Source: an uncultured Halobacteriovorax sp.
Lineage (GTDB): Bacteria; Bdellovibrionota; Bacteriovoracia; Bacteriovoracales; Bacteriovoracaceae
Reading direction: 5' to 3'
NCBI GenBank assembly: GCA_913061265.1
Contig: CAJXVS010000001.1
Coordinates: 590,334-654,333 of the forward strand
Length of the DNA stretch: 64,000 nucleotides
The position numbers were made by a program, and so were the translations under genes. The notes beneath the pieces were generated by a model. That model saw only the letters and a program-made list of their open reading frames with translations. It made no database searches and was not told where the DNA came from. This document shows, piece by piece, positions 54,005 to 61,623 of this stretch; position 1 is the first letter of the stretch; each line of letters opens with the position of its first letter.

Positions 54005-54034
54005 ATCTTAACAAAGCCCTAGAATGGGAGTCAA
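54005..54034 (-). promoter_or_regulatory. Leaderless promoter of the gene at 53998
   Basis: On the minus strand TTGACT (54034-54029), 18-bp spacer, TAAGAT (54010-54005), then 6 nt to the ATG at 53998. No ribosome site. Confidence 0.55.
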
Positions 54035-54170
54035 CTTTAGGCTAAGGCATCCTCATATAAAATCAAGCACTTAAGGTTACTGATGACGCTTTATAAGACG
54101 TAAAAAATACAATCCCCTTCCTAAGAATAGTCCCTTTTTATAAGAAGGGGTCATCTTATTTGGAGAAAGT

Positions 54171-55109
54171 ATGCATAGGATTTTAATCCTCATTTTCGTT
54201 AGCTTATTCAGCTTTTCGCTTTTGGCGAAACAACGAGTCGTCATGCTTATTAGCCTTGACCCTGAAACCAATAGGCCTCCCCTTCGAAGTAGAAATTGGA
54301 ACATCAATGAGAAGCTTGAAAAAGTTTTCTTAAGAAAATTAAAGAAGAAGGACTTAGAATTGGTAGTCCTTCCTTTTACTCGTCAAGATGAGTTAAGGGC
54401 CGAACTTCTTAACCCTAATAATCACGCTATCTTTTGGGTTGGTCACTCTAATGCTGAAGCAGGCTTAGCTGCTGCAGGTATCTATGATGATCAAGGCTTT
54501 AATATGAAAGAAGTCTTCCAAGAGATCCATCAAAACATAAAATTTCTAGGACTCGTTGGTTGCCAGGCGCTTCCTTTTGTTGAGTCCCTTAAGAAGTCTT
54601 CTTATTGGAACTTAAACTCTCACCTATCGACTTATGCTCGTGAGAAAAGAACAGACGCTAGATCTGGCTTAAAAAGGGCTATTAAAGCCTTCTTAAAAAT
54701 GGATAAAAAAGAAGCTCCTGTTTGTCATGAAAAAGAAGTCATTCAAGTCAGAGTGACAAGATCTTCAGATAAAGAGTTAAGTTCAGCTAGGATAATAAGA
54801 AAAGGTCAACTTGTTGGAAGCTTCGATGAGAATCAAGAAGAGATAACAATCGAGTTACCTTTAGGTCTTTCGAAATCAGAACTTAAACTAGTTCTTGAAT
54901 CAGGGGCTCCTAATAATACAAAAACAAAGTTTAACTTAGGAAGGCTTCAGTTCGAAGCTGAAGATGAAAGTCTGAGCTGGAAGCTTTTCGCTGATAGGGA
55001 TGGAAATCCTCTAGGCTTTGGCTCTCATGTTTACCGTTTTACTGGAAATTTAAAAGAAGAATTAATAACTAGAAATATATTACCAAAACAATGTTTAACA
55101 AATAACTAA
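54171..55109 (+). CDS. Exported caspase/CHAT-like protein, uncertain
   Basis: A 312-residue exported protein (signal ILILIFVSLFSFSLLA). AIFWVGHSNAEAG (about residue 88) and FLGLVGCQALPFVESL (about residue 125) each follow a hydrophobic run, giving a His and a Cys in the order and spacing of clan CD (caspase/CHAT) peptidases. The sequence reads GHS, not the usual HG, so activity is doubtful. The C-terminal half is beta-rich. GGAGAAAG precedes the ATG. The next gene starts 16 bp after the stop and may be its partner. Confidence 0.45.
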   Translation: MHRILILIFVSLFSFSLLAKQRVVMLISLDPETNRPPLRSRNWNINEKLEKVFLRKLKKKDLELVVLPFTRQDELRAELLNPNNHAIFWVGHSNAEAGLAAAGIYDDQGFNMKEVFQEIHQNIKFLGLVGCQALPFVESLKKSSYWNLNSHLSTYAREKRTDARSGLKRAIKAFLKMDKKEAPVCHEKEVIQVRVTRSSDKELSSARIIRKGQLVGSFDENQEEITIELPLGLSKSELKLVLESGAPNNTKTKFNLGRLQFEAEDESLSWKLFADRDGNPLGFGSHVYRFTGNLKEELITRNILPKQCLTNN

Positions 55110-55125
55110 TTCCGAGGGGGATAAA

Positions 55126-55629
55126 ATGTTAAAGAAATTACTACTTAGTTTAGCTTTACTTGTTTCTATGAGAGCCCATGCCATTACTGGCCTAGTTTCT
55201 GATAGTGACTCAATGGCCACTGTTGGTCTCGTTATGATGGACATCAGCCAAGTCGTTGTTGTTGATAGAACTGTTTATAGAACTTGGAGAAGTAGAACTG
55301 TTTATAGAACTGTAAGAGTTTTTACTTATGTTCCATTATTTCTTGCCGGTCTTGTTCTTCTTGATGATAACGGAAAGATGACTTTTGGTGAGCTTGAAGC
55401 CGAAAAAGCTTCTGAAGCTGGAATCAATACTAACGAAGTTATTGCTTACAACGCTGAACTTGAAGAATTAAATGCCATTAAAGATATGGTTTCTTCTGAA
55501 GTTGCTGAAATGGAAGGATCAAAAGAAGTTAGAGCCGAAGCAGCAAAAGGTCTTTGGACTGAATACAAAGATTATGTATCAGCTGACGCCTTTAGTGCAC
55601 TTGTTAAATTAGTTAAGAAGACTCTTTAA
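55126..55629 (+). CDS. Exported protein with Val/Tyr/Arg repeat, unknown function
   Basis: A 167-residue exported protein (signal KLLLSLALLVSMRAHA). A short basic segment repeats the unit RTVYRT (VVDRTVYRTWRSRTVYRTVR). A hydrophobic stretch VPLFLAGLVLL and an acidic helix rich in Glu and Ala follow to the end. The Arg/Tyr repeat recalls the Cys/Arg protein at 51923. A GAGGGG ribosome site precedes the ATG. It is co-directional with the caspase-like gene. Confidence 0.5.
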   Translation: MLKKLLLSLALLVSMRAHAITGLVSDSDSMATVGLVMMDISQVVVVDRTVYRTWRSRTVYRTVRVFTYVPLFLAGLVLLDDNGKMTFGELEAEKASEAGINTNEVIAYNAELEELNAIKDMVSSEVAEMEGSKEVRAEAAKGLWTEYKDYVSADAFSALVKLVKKTL

Positions 55630-55638
55630 TTATATTTT

Positions 55639-55668
55639 AGGGGCCTAGCAATAGGTCCCTATTTTATT
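55639..55668 (+). terminator. Rho-independent terminator after the 55126 gene
   Basis: The stem aggggccta / taggtccct (9 bp, one mismatch) with loop gcaa is followed by attttatt. It lies between convergent genes and overlaps the 3' end of the one at 55659. Confidence 0.65.
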
Positions 55669-56051
55669 CTCGACCACTTCTCTTTAAAATAGAAAAAATA
55701 AGAACCCAATAAAACCTCAATTAAAAAATAAAGGCTTAACTTTAAAGGAAACTTCTCCTTAGGCTTAAGGCCATTCATCCTGGCCTTCATATCCCGCTTA
55801 CAGTTCTCAATATTTCCATTTAGAGCATAGTCGGGGCATTTAGAGATCTTATCTTCTAGTATCTGCTGAAAGCATCTTTGCTTGATAAACTGAGTTGAGA
55901 TCTTTTTGCACTTTGTAAAATGCCCGAGCTCCCGAGCCAGCCTAGACTTATCATTGTCTAGATAAAAAAAGAGGGGTGTACAAATTCCTGAGATTATAAA
56001 AAATAGTGTAATTTCAAGAAGGTTGTCTTTAACCCAAGCTTTAACTGACAT
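55659..56051 (-). CDS. Membrane protein of unknown function with two helices
   Basis: A 130-residue protein with one hydrophobic helix near the start (ITLFFIISGICTPLFFYL) and one at the end (LSLYFLIEVLLGSYFFYF). Between them lies a Cys-rich segment of about 65 residues (four Cys, in TKCKK, QRCFQ, SKCPD, ENCKR) that would face the periplasm. GGAG lies 6 nt before the ATG at 56051, which decides the start against a longer frame. Function unknown. Confidence 0.5.
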   Translation of the reverse strand: MSVKAWVKDNLLEITLFFIISGICTPLFFYLDNDKSRLARELGHFTKCKKISTQFIKQRCFQQILEDKISKCPDYALNGNIENCKRDMKARMNGLKPKEKFPLKLSLYFLIEVLLGSYFFYFKEKWSRIK

Positions 56052-56134
56052 TTTCACTCCGGCTAATTTGTAGTTTTGAACTAATTCCAGTTTAGCCTTA
56101 AAATAAAGAGGAGACAAAAAAAAGGAGTTTCAGG

Positions 56135-56815
56135 ATGAAACTAATTATATCAATGCTAGTACTAGTTTTAAGTTTTAACCTTTTTGCTAGTGAGGCCATT
56201 GGCTTTTATAGCAATGGAAAGATTGGAAATTCCGTTTCAATCGATGCCTATTCAGAATCTCATGTTAGAAAGCTCTATCGAAATAGAGGCCAACTCTATG
56301 GAACCACAGAAACTATGCTGGCCTTGACTTCCCTAGCTGATCATATGAAGGCCAACTACCCAAGTGTGGAAGTCACTCAGATTGGAGATATCTCTTCAAA
56401 AAATGGCAGAAAGATTAGAAGGCATAAGAGTCATCAAAACGGTCTTGATTCAGATGTGGTTTATTATAGAGTTAACGAACAAGCTCAGCCTGAGTCTGAA
56501 ACTGAATGGGGAGAAGACTTCGTTATCAATAGAAAACTGACGAAGAATTTTCATATAGAGAGAAACTGGGAGGCCATGAAGTTCTTAGTCAATAACCATG
56601 ACGTCGGAAGAATCTTTGTTGATGGACAAATCAAGAAGGCCCTCTGTTCTTATGCTAAAAAGATTGGTGAGTTTTCTCAAGAGATAGAGACCTTAAGAAG
56701 ATTACGAATTGAGAACTCAGTGCATATGCACCACTTTCATCTTCGTCTTAAATGTCCATCGGGAAATTCCCGCTGTAAGGCTCAAGGCGAGCCTCCAACG
56801 GGTAGTGGCTGCTAA
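56135..56815 (+). CDS. mepA: Penicillin-insensitive murein endopeptidase (MepA family)
   Basis: A 226-residue exported LAS-type zinc peptidase that cuts D-Ala-mDAP cross-links in peptidoglycan. The metal site is HKSHQNGLDSDV (about residue 97: His...Asp) and MHHFHLRLKCPSGN (about residue 198). The Cys-rich tail CRCKAQGEPPTGSGC-like end is typical of MepA. The signal peptide is SMLVLVLSFNLFA. A good AGGAG ribosome site is present. It ends against the convergent Cys-His protein gene with no gap. Confidence 0.85.
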   Translation: MKLIISMLVLVLSFNLFASEAIGFYSNGKIGNSVSIDAYSESHVRKLYRNRGQLYGTTETMLALTSLADHMKANYPSVEVTQIGDISSKNGRKIRRHKSHQNGLDSDVVYYRVNEQAQPESETEWGEDFVINRKLTKNFHIERNWEAMKFLVNNHDVGRIFVDGQIKKALCSYAKKIGEFSQEIETLRRLRIENSVHMHHFHLRLKCPSGNSRCKAQGEPPTGSGC

Positions 56816-58084
56816 CTAATACCAGACCTTACACTTAGTGCGGTTTCTCGTAGTATCTCCCCATCTCTGAGGCTTTAAGTCATTAGGGTGAGAAGAAAGA
56901 ACGTTATTCTTGATACGCTTATAAAGTTCCGCCAAGTGCATCTTGCTTCCTTCCATATAATTGATTGAACAAGTGTTATAAAGATCAGTCTCAGCTTGTG
57001 AACCAGCTGTCACGCCCTTAACAATGGCCTTAGCCATTTCTAGAACATCAAAGTCAATCTCACTCTCAAGACCTTCATTAACAATTTCTTTATATTCAGT
57101 TTCGAAGTTTTCAAAAGAAGATTTTAAAGCACCATCTCTTGCTGGTGTAGAGTAAGCATCGTAATCCGCATAGTTCATACACTTCTTACCTGTTTCCATA
57201 TGGTGTTCATAACCTTGGTTCACATAAGAGATTCTATCGCGGGCTTCAATACAAAGAAGACCAAGCTTTCTTTTTAGAAGAGCTTCTGGAGCTTCTGATC
57301 CAACCTTTAGTTTGTCTTTTACATAACGAAAGAACTTCTTTCCGAGCTCATTTACTAAAGTAAACTGCTCGTTGCTATATGAAGTTTCAGCTGGAAGACT
57401 ATGATTTCTCATCCCTTCGTGCTGAGGCCATTTAAACCTCTTGAATCCCCAAACATCATGAGGAAGAACAGAGAAGCTATAGCCTTCTCTATGAATCATA
57501 GGCAGGTTCTTTTTAGCAATGGCCTGACTTGAATAGATAACATCGAAGTCACCATAACGAGTCACACCTTTAATATTGTATGAATGTCTAATTGTTCTTC
57601 TGAAACTTCTTTTAATCTTATAAGTAAAAAGCATTCCTGCATCAATGGCCTCAATCTTTACAGGGATTGTGTCGTGATGACTTAAATGCTCTGTTCCTAC
57701 CGAGTCACCAAGGTAGTTAATCATAGCGATCAATCTTTTCTCAGCAGTTGCCCCTCGAGAATCAAACTTAGTTGTACGGTTTGAAAGATACTTATATTTA
57801 TCGCCTCTTGATCCAGAAGGATTAAGAACCTTAAAAGGTAATCCATTCTCAAGTGAGAATATTGCTCTTAAAGCATAACTGGCATCGGCGCAATCAGCGT
57901 TAATTCCGTAGTACTTACTTTCAGTACCTACAAAGATATTCTTATGAACAGCATCTGATTCCATCCAAGTGGCATATTTCTTTTCCCACTCTACAGACCA
58001 AACCTGAGAATCTTCCCAGATCATTGCACTCGCTGTTTGACTCATGATTAATACGGCAATAAACATGCCTAAGACTTTACGCAT
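56816..58084 (-). CDS. Exported transglutaminase-like Cys/His protein
   Basis: A 422-residue exported protein (signal FIAVLIMSQTASA). GINADCADASYALRAIFSLE (about residue 63) has the Cys at the start of a long helix, and RHSYNIKGVTRYGDFDVIY (about residue 170) has the His and Asp. This order, Cys-helix, His, Asp, matches the transglutaminase-like peptidase fold. The C-terminal 200 residues are helical with several Cys. A strong GGGGGAG lies 6 nt before the ATG. It faces mepA tail to tail, which suggests joint wall work, though this is inference. Confidence 0.55.
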   Translation of the reverse strand: MRKVLGMFIAVLIMSQTASAMIWEDSQVWSVEWEKKYATWMESDAVHKNIFVGTESKYYGINADCADASYALRAIFSLENGLPFKVLNPSGSRGDKYKYLSNRTTKFDSRGATAEKRLIAMINYLGDSVGTEHLSHHDTIPVKIEAIDAGMLFTYKIKRSFRRTIRHSYNIKGVTRYGDFDVIYSSQAIAKKNLPMIHREGYSFSVLPHDVWGFKRFKWPQHEGMRNHSLPAETSYSNEQFTLVNELGKKFFRYVKDKLKVGSEAPEALLKRKLGLLCIEARDRISYVNQGYEHHMETGKKCMNYADYDAYSTPARDGALKSSFENFETEYKEIVNEGLESEIDFDVLEMAKAIVKGVTAGSQAETDLYNTCSINYMEGSKMHLAELYKRIKNNVLSSHPNDLKPQRWGDTTRNRTKCKVWY

Positions 58085-58162
58085 TATACTCTCCCCCGAA
58101 TTCCAAATTAAGAACCTTGATAGAATTAGATTTGAGGCTGCAGATTGTCAATAATTTAACTT

Positions 58163-58190
58163 TTCACAATCTTCCAACTCCCTTTAGAAT
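58163..58190 (+). promoter_or_regulatory. Leaderless promoter of the gene at 58197
   Basis: TTCACA (58163-58168), 16-bp spacer, TAGAAT (58185-58190), then 6 nt to the ATG. An inverted repeat agattgt (58142-58148) / acaatct (58166-58172) overlaps the -35 box and could be an operator. Confidence 0.5.
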
Positions 58191-58196
58191 CGAGTC

Positions 58197-58835
58197 ATGA
58201 AAAATAAAAGATACTACTTGTTCGCCGCTTTATTCCTGCTATCTGTTGGTAAATGGTTGAAAGATAAACAGGATAATTTAGCCCCTAAAAAAGTGGCGCA
58301 AACAAAGACTGAAGTCGTAAAAGCTCAAGATAATCAAGAGGTTGAAGAAGTCGTTGAAAAATCCGAACCTGAAGTAAAAGATGTCCCTTATTCAGAGAGA
58401 CCAACGCAAAGTATCAAATTCGATCCCGAGATGCTTCCTGATGAAGTCTGTCCTCAGATGCCTATTTTTTATAAAAAAGATATCGTTGAAGAAGAAGAGC
58501 TTGCCACTAACCTCCATTTTGTTATTGAAGGTGAGATCTTCCGCATAAGAATGTTTATCGAAGATGCTTCTTATGGAAGTTATAGAAAGCTCGTTTATTA
58601 CAAAGAGGATTCTCAAGGGTTTCCAGTGAATATTAGAATTCCAATAGAGCACTCTACAAACCCAACTGACCAAATCATTGAAAGTTATATTAAAGGTGGC
58701 AAGATCGTTTACGAAAGTGCCGATAGACGAATTAACTTAAAAGATGGAAGAAGCATGACCTATTCAGTGCTTGATGGAGAACTCACCAAGTTCAATTCAG
58801 ATCGGGATAATTGCTACTTTGAACCAAAAAAATAA
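58197..58835 (+). CDS. Membrane-anchored protein of unknown function
   Basis: A 212-residue protein with one N-terminal helix (YLFAALFLLSVGKWL), then an acidic Val/Glu-rich spacer (residues 35-70) and a compact beta-rich domain with two Cys (EVCPQMP, DNCYFEP). The domain begins near DEVCPQMPIF and looks like a small periplasmic fold. I do not recognise it. The promoter abuts the start codon, with no ribosome site. The NADAR-domain gene follows after 17 bp. Confidence 0.5.
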   Translation: MKNKRYYLFAALFLLSVGKWLKDKQDNLAPKKVAQTKTEVVKAQDNQEVEEVVEKSEPEVKDVPYSERPTQSIKFDPEMLPDEVCPQMPIFYKKDIVEEEELATNLHFVIEGEIFRIRMFIEDASYGSYRKLVYYKEDSQGFPVNIRIPIEHSTNPTDQIIESYIKGGKIVYESADRRINLKDGRSMTYSVLDGELTKFNSDRDNCYFEPKK

Positions 58836-58852
58836 GGTCTAAATACTTACAC

Positions 58853-59518
58853 ATGAAAAAACTAAACAGCATCATCCTCTCTCTCCTATTCCTTGGCTCT
58901 TGCGCCTCGACTCCTCAGTACCCAAATCACTGGTGGGCCCCTGTTACAGATAAGAATCCACCTTCTTGGGAAATCCTCCCGCAAGCTGGAGAGCGAGGAA
59001 AATCAGTCATCCTTTCTAAGAGAAATGAATTAGGTATCCTCTCAAACTTCTCAAAGACTAGTTTTTCATTTGAAGGAGAAACCTATCCAGGAATAGAAGG
59101 GCTTTGGCAGGGAATGAAATACCCTGAAAATACAAAAGACAAATCTGATCCTAGAAATAAGTTCCGTTACAAATTAAAGAGATCAGAAGTAGAGCAGCTC
59201 TCATCTTTTAAGGCTAAACGCGCTGGAAAAGAAGGCTCTAAGAATATGAAGAAGCTTGGTATTAATTGGGTTACCTATAATGGAAAACGCATGACCTACC
59301 GAACCTCAGAAAAAGGCGAGCACTATCAACTCATCAGAGAACTTATGAGCGAAAAACTTAAGCAAAATAAGGAAGTCCAGGATATTCTCCTAAGAACAGG
59401 TAATCTTATCCTCCTTCCTGATCATACCCAAAAACCAGACTCCCCACCGGCTTGGAAGTACAACCAAATCTGGATGGAACTTCGAGAAGAAGTTAAGAAC
59501 GGAAAGTTGAAGCTCTAG
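58853..59518 (+). CDS. NADAR-domain lipoprotein
   Basis: A 221-residue lipoprotein (lipobox LFLGSC) whose body matches the NADAR/YbiA fold: ELGILSNFSKTSFSFEG near residue 56, GIEGLWQGMKYP (conserved Glu near 81), and LMSEKLKQNKEVQDILLRTG with a C-terminal IWMELREEV. NADAR proteins cleave N-glycosidic bonds in riboflavin precursors or remove ADP-ribose from guanine. They are normally cytoplasmic, so an exported, lipid-anchored one is unusual. No clear ribosome site is seen. Confidence 0.7.
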   Translation: MKKLNSIILSLLFLGSCASTPQYPNHWWAPVTDKNPPSWEILPQAGERGKSVILSKRNELGILSNFSKTSFSFEGETYPGIEGLWQGMKYPENTKDKSDPRNKFRYKLKRSEVEQLSSFKAKRAGKEGSKNMKKLGINWVTYNGKRMTYRTSEKGEHYQLIRELMSEKLKQNKEVQDILLRTGNLILLPDHTQKPDSPPAWKYNQIWMELREEVKNGKLKL

Positions 59519-59520
59519 AG

Positions 59521-59781
59521 ATGCTTGGTCTAATCATTGGCATCGGTATCGGATGCCTTCTTTTTATTCCATCCATAGCAGAGTCCTTTGGTATTGAACT
59601 TCCCGCATGGACCAAGGCCTTAGCAGGATTAGGATTTCCTTTGATGTTTATCATCAGTTCAATAAAACAAAAGAAAAAAGATAAGAGTGAGAATCCAGGT
59701 CAAAAGATAACCAAGACTGAAAAAGAGTCATTTAAGAACATAGAATCGGGCCCCGGAAGAGGCCCAAATATCAAATACTAA
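59521..59781 (+). CDS. Small membrane protein, 86 aa
   Basis: Two predicted helices (LIIGIGIGCLLFIP and ALAGLGFPLMFIISS) precede a Lys/Glu-rich tail that would be cytoplasmic. It starts 2 bp after the NADAR gene stop and is probably translated from the same message. It overlaps no other gene and ends 1 bp before the convergent exported-protein gene. Function unknown. Confidence 0.45.
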   Translation: MLGLIIGIGIGCLLFIPSIAESFGIELPAWTKALAGLGFPLMFIISSIKQKKKDKSENPGQKITKTEKESFKNIESGPGRGPNIKY

Positions 59782-59782
59782 C

Positions 59783-60160
59783 TTATTCCATTTCGCAGGT
59801 AACTTCGATTTTCTCGTCAGTACCAACTGTTAGCTTACCTTTATAAAGACCAGTGTCTTTTTTAAGTTTAGCCGTGATCTTTAGAATGATGTTCTCAGCA
59901 TTAGCATCAGTGATAGCTAGTTTGAATTTTTTAGACATATTCCAATAACCAACAACGGAGTCTTGATTAAAGACTTGAGCTATCTCTAATGGTGCACGAA
60001 CCATCTGAACATCAGAAACAAGAGGGTTTCCAGGAACTCTACCTGTTGTCCCAAAGACTTCAACATTATTTCCTTCAGCATCAAGTCCACTACAATTAAA
60101 TCCACCAGTAGCATGTGCGTTTAAAGAAGCGAGTAAAGCAATTATTGCGATTAATTTCAT
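59783..60160 (-). CDS. Small exported protein of unknown function
   Basis: A 125-residue protein with signal peptide LIAIIALLASLNAHA. The mature part is beta-rich and has a pair of Cys at each end (FNCSG, EVTCEME). It begins at ATG 60160 with GGAGAG 6 nt upstream; a TTG-started longer frame would include this ribosome site and is unlikely. Composition suggests a small periplasmic beta-sandwich. Confidence 0.5.
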   Translation of the reverse strand: MKLIAIIALLASLNAHATGGFNCSGLDAEGNNVEVFGTTGRVPGNPLVSDVQMVRAPLEIAQVFNQDSVVGYWNMSKKFKLAITDANAENIILKITAKLKKDTGLYKGKLTVGTDEKIEVTCEME

Positions 60161-60237
60161 AGTTCTCTCCAATTAGAATTTTTTGGAGTTATAACAGAAT
60201 TTTATTTTAGAGTGTGAGGCACTGAAAACTTTTCATG

Positions 60238-61419
60238 CTATTTAGCGCCGCAAATCATTGATTTATTTGAGGCAATTGACTTAAAAACGCTATGACAGGC
60301 GGGCTTAAGGTAGGGCTTATGATACTTAGCACTCTTAAGCCCTCTTCTTCTAAGCTCGCTATGAGTAACGAGAGGACCGTTATGGGCCCTATTTACCCTA
60401 GCAACGCCAGCAGCGTACTTAATGGCGAATGAGGGGCATGCTTTAGTTAGCTTTCTAAAGCAGGTTGCCACTCTTGAAGACCTATAGCTTGAGGCCTTAA
60501 CAATGGATGCGCTCCCCTTACAGCTCCCACTGCTAAAGAGAGATTGAAGATCATCACTTGAAGCGGGAGATCTGGTCTCTTTAGTTCCCCTTAATTTTGC
60601 ATTAAGACAGAGGGACGCTTTTTCACTAGAAGATTGAGTAGAGAGGCGCCCTACAAAAGAGCGGAAGATATCTTTTAAGAAGCCCTTTGTTTTACCAGAG
60701 CCTAGGTTAAGAGAGTTGGCCGAGACTTGAAATAATCCGGCTTCAACTGTTTCAGCAGATTTATTATTCCCACTTAGATCTCTTCCCTCTTTAAAGTTTC
60801 CATCGGCCTCACGTTGACCAAGAGAATACATAAGAGAATAGGTTGTTGCTAAGTTCTTTGGGTCAGTGCCTGAGACTGAACCTTTATTAAATAATGAAAG
60901 ACTAAGAGCATCTTTAGAGCCAAATGAAGGACTAGAGAGGTTCTTTCCAATATTCGCCACCTCTGGGTTACAGAGATCTTGAATCATAGAATAAGCAAAA
61001 GTCTTAGCGTAAGGAAGACCAGCTCCTGTGGTGTTTCCTTTATTTCCTGTAAAGACTTTCTTGCAAGAGGCGTCAGCGTTAAAAGCTTTCTCGATCATTT
61101 GATCAATCTCTTTACTGTCCTCTAACTCTGAAACTGTATAGCTTGATGCCACCTTAAAACAATCTGCTCCCGCGTAACTTGGGGTGACAGCATTATTTAA
61201 AGTTTGGGCCAGACCATTATCTAAAACGTCAGCTTGAAAGCGCTCTTCAAAGGATTGCTCCTCACGGCGTTTAGCTCTTCGGTCTCTATTTCTTTTACTC
61301 ACAAACCGGCTACCATTCTTTCCTTTATAAAGAGGAAGATAAGCGGAGTTCCCACCTTGAGGTGTTTCACAACTGCTTGAAAGAAACATGAATAGAATTA
61401 ATATTAGATAAACTCTCAC
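60238..61419 (-). CDS. Lysozyme-like lipoprotein, Cys-rich
   Basis: A 393-residue lipoprotein (lipobox FLSSSC). A basic disordered stretch (RNRDRRAKRREE) follows, then a helical domain. SLGQREADGNFKEG near residue 200 carries a candidate catalytic Glu, and VEAGLFQVSANSLN matches the GLFQ-S step of SLT/goose-type lysozymes. The C-terminal third has seven Cys. The start is GTG (61419) with GATAAT ending 6 nt upstream and no ribosome site. It shares its key motif with the lipoprotein at 43723. Confidence 0.55.
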   Translation of the reverse strand: MRVYLILILFMFLSSSCETPQGGNSAYLPLYKGKNGSRFVSKRNRDRRAKRREEQSFEERFQADVLDNGLAQTLNNAVTPSYAGADCFKVASSYTVSELEDSKEIDQMIEKAFNADASCKKVFTGNKGNTTGAGLPYAKTFAYSMIQDLCNPEVANIGKNLSSPSFGSKDALSLSLFNKGSVSGTDPKNLATTYSLMYSLGQREADGNFKEGRDLSGNNKSAETVEAGLFQVSANSLNLGSGKTKGFLKDIFRSFVGRLSTQSSSEKASLCLNAKLRGTKETRSPASSDDLQSLFSSGSCKGSASIVKASSYRSSRVATCFRKLTKACPSFAIKYAAGVARVNRAHNGPLVTHSELRRRGLKSAKYHKPYLKPACHSVFKSIASNKSMICGAK

Positions 61420-61512
61420 AGCTTTATTATCGGCTTATTAGAGGGATTCACTAAGGGAATAATTTTATTTTCAGTTATTTCAATAACTTAAACCATAAAG
61501 AGAAGGAAAACC

Positions 61513-61569
61513 ATGACCATTATTGTGGGCAGAAATGCAGAAAGTTTGCTGCGTAAAGACGACAAATAA
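61513..61569 (+). CDS. Possible 18-residue peptide
   Basis: A short ORF (starts MTIIVGRNAE, ends KDDK) with AGAAGGA about 5 nt before its ATG. It lies in the gap ahead of the RoxA-like gene. The ribosome site is the only evidence; it could equally be chance. Confidence 0.2.
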   Translation: MTIIVGRNAESLLRKDDK

Positions 61570-61623
61570 CAATCCTCCCATGATACTTTTTCTACGCGTC
61601 AAATAAATATTTTAGGAGCCTAC

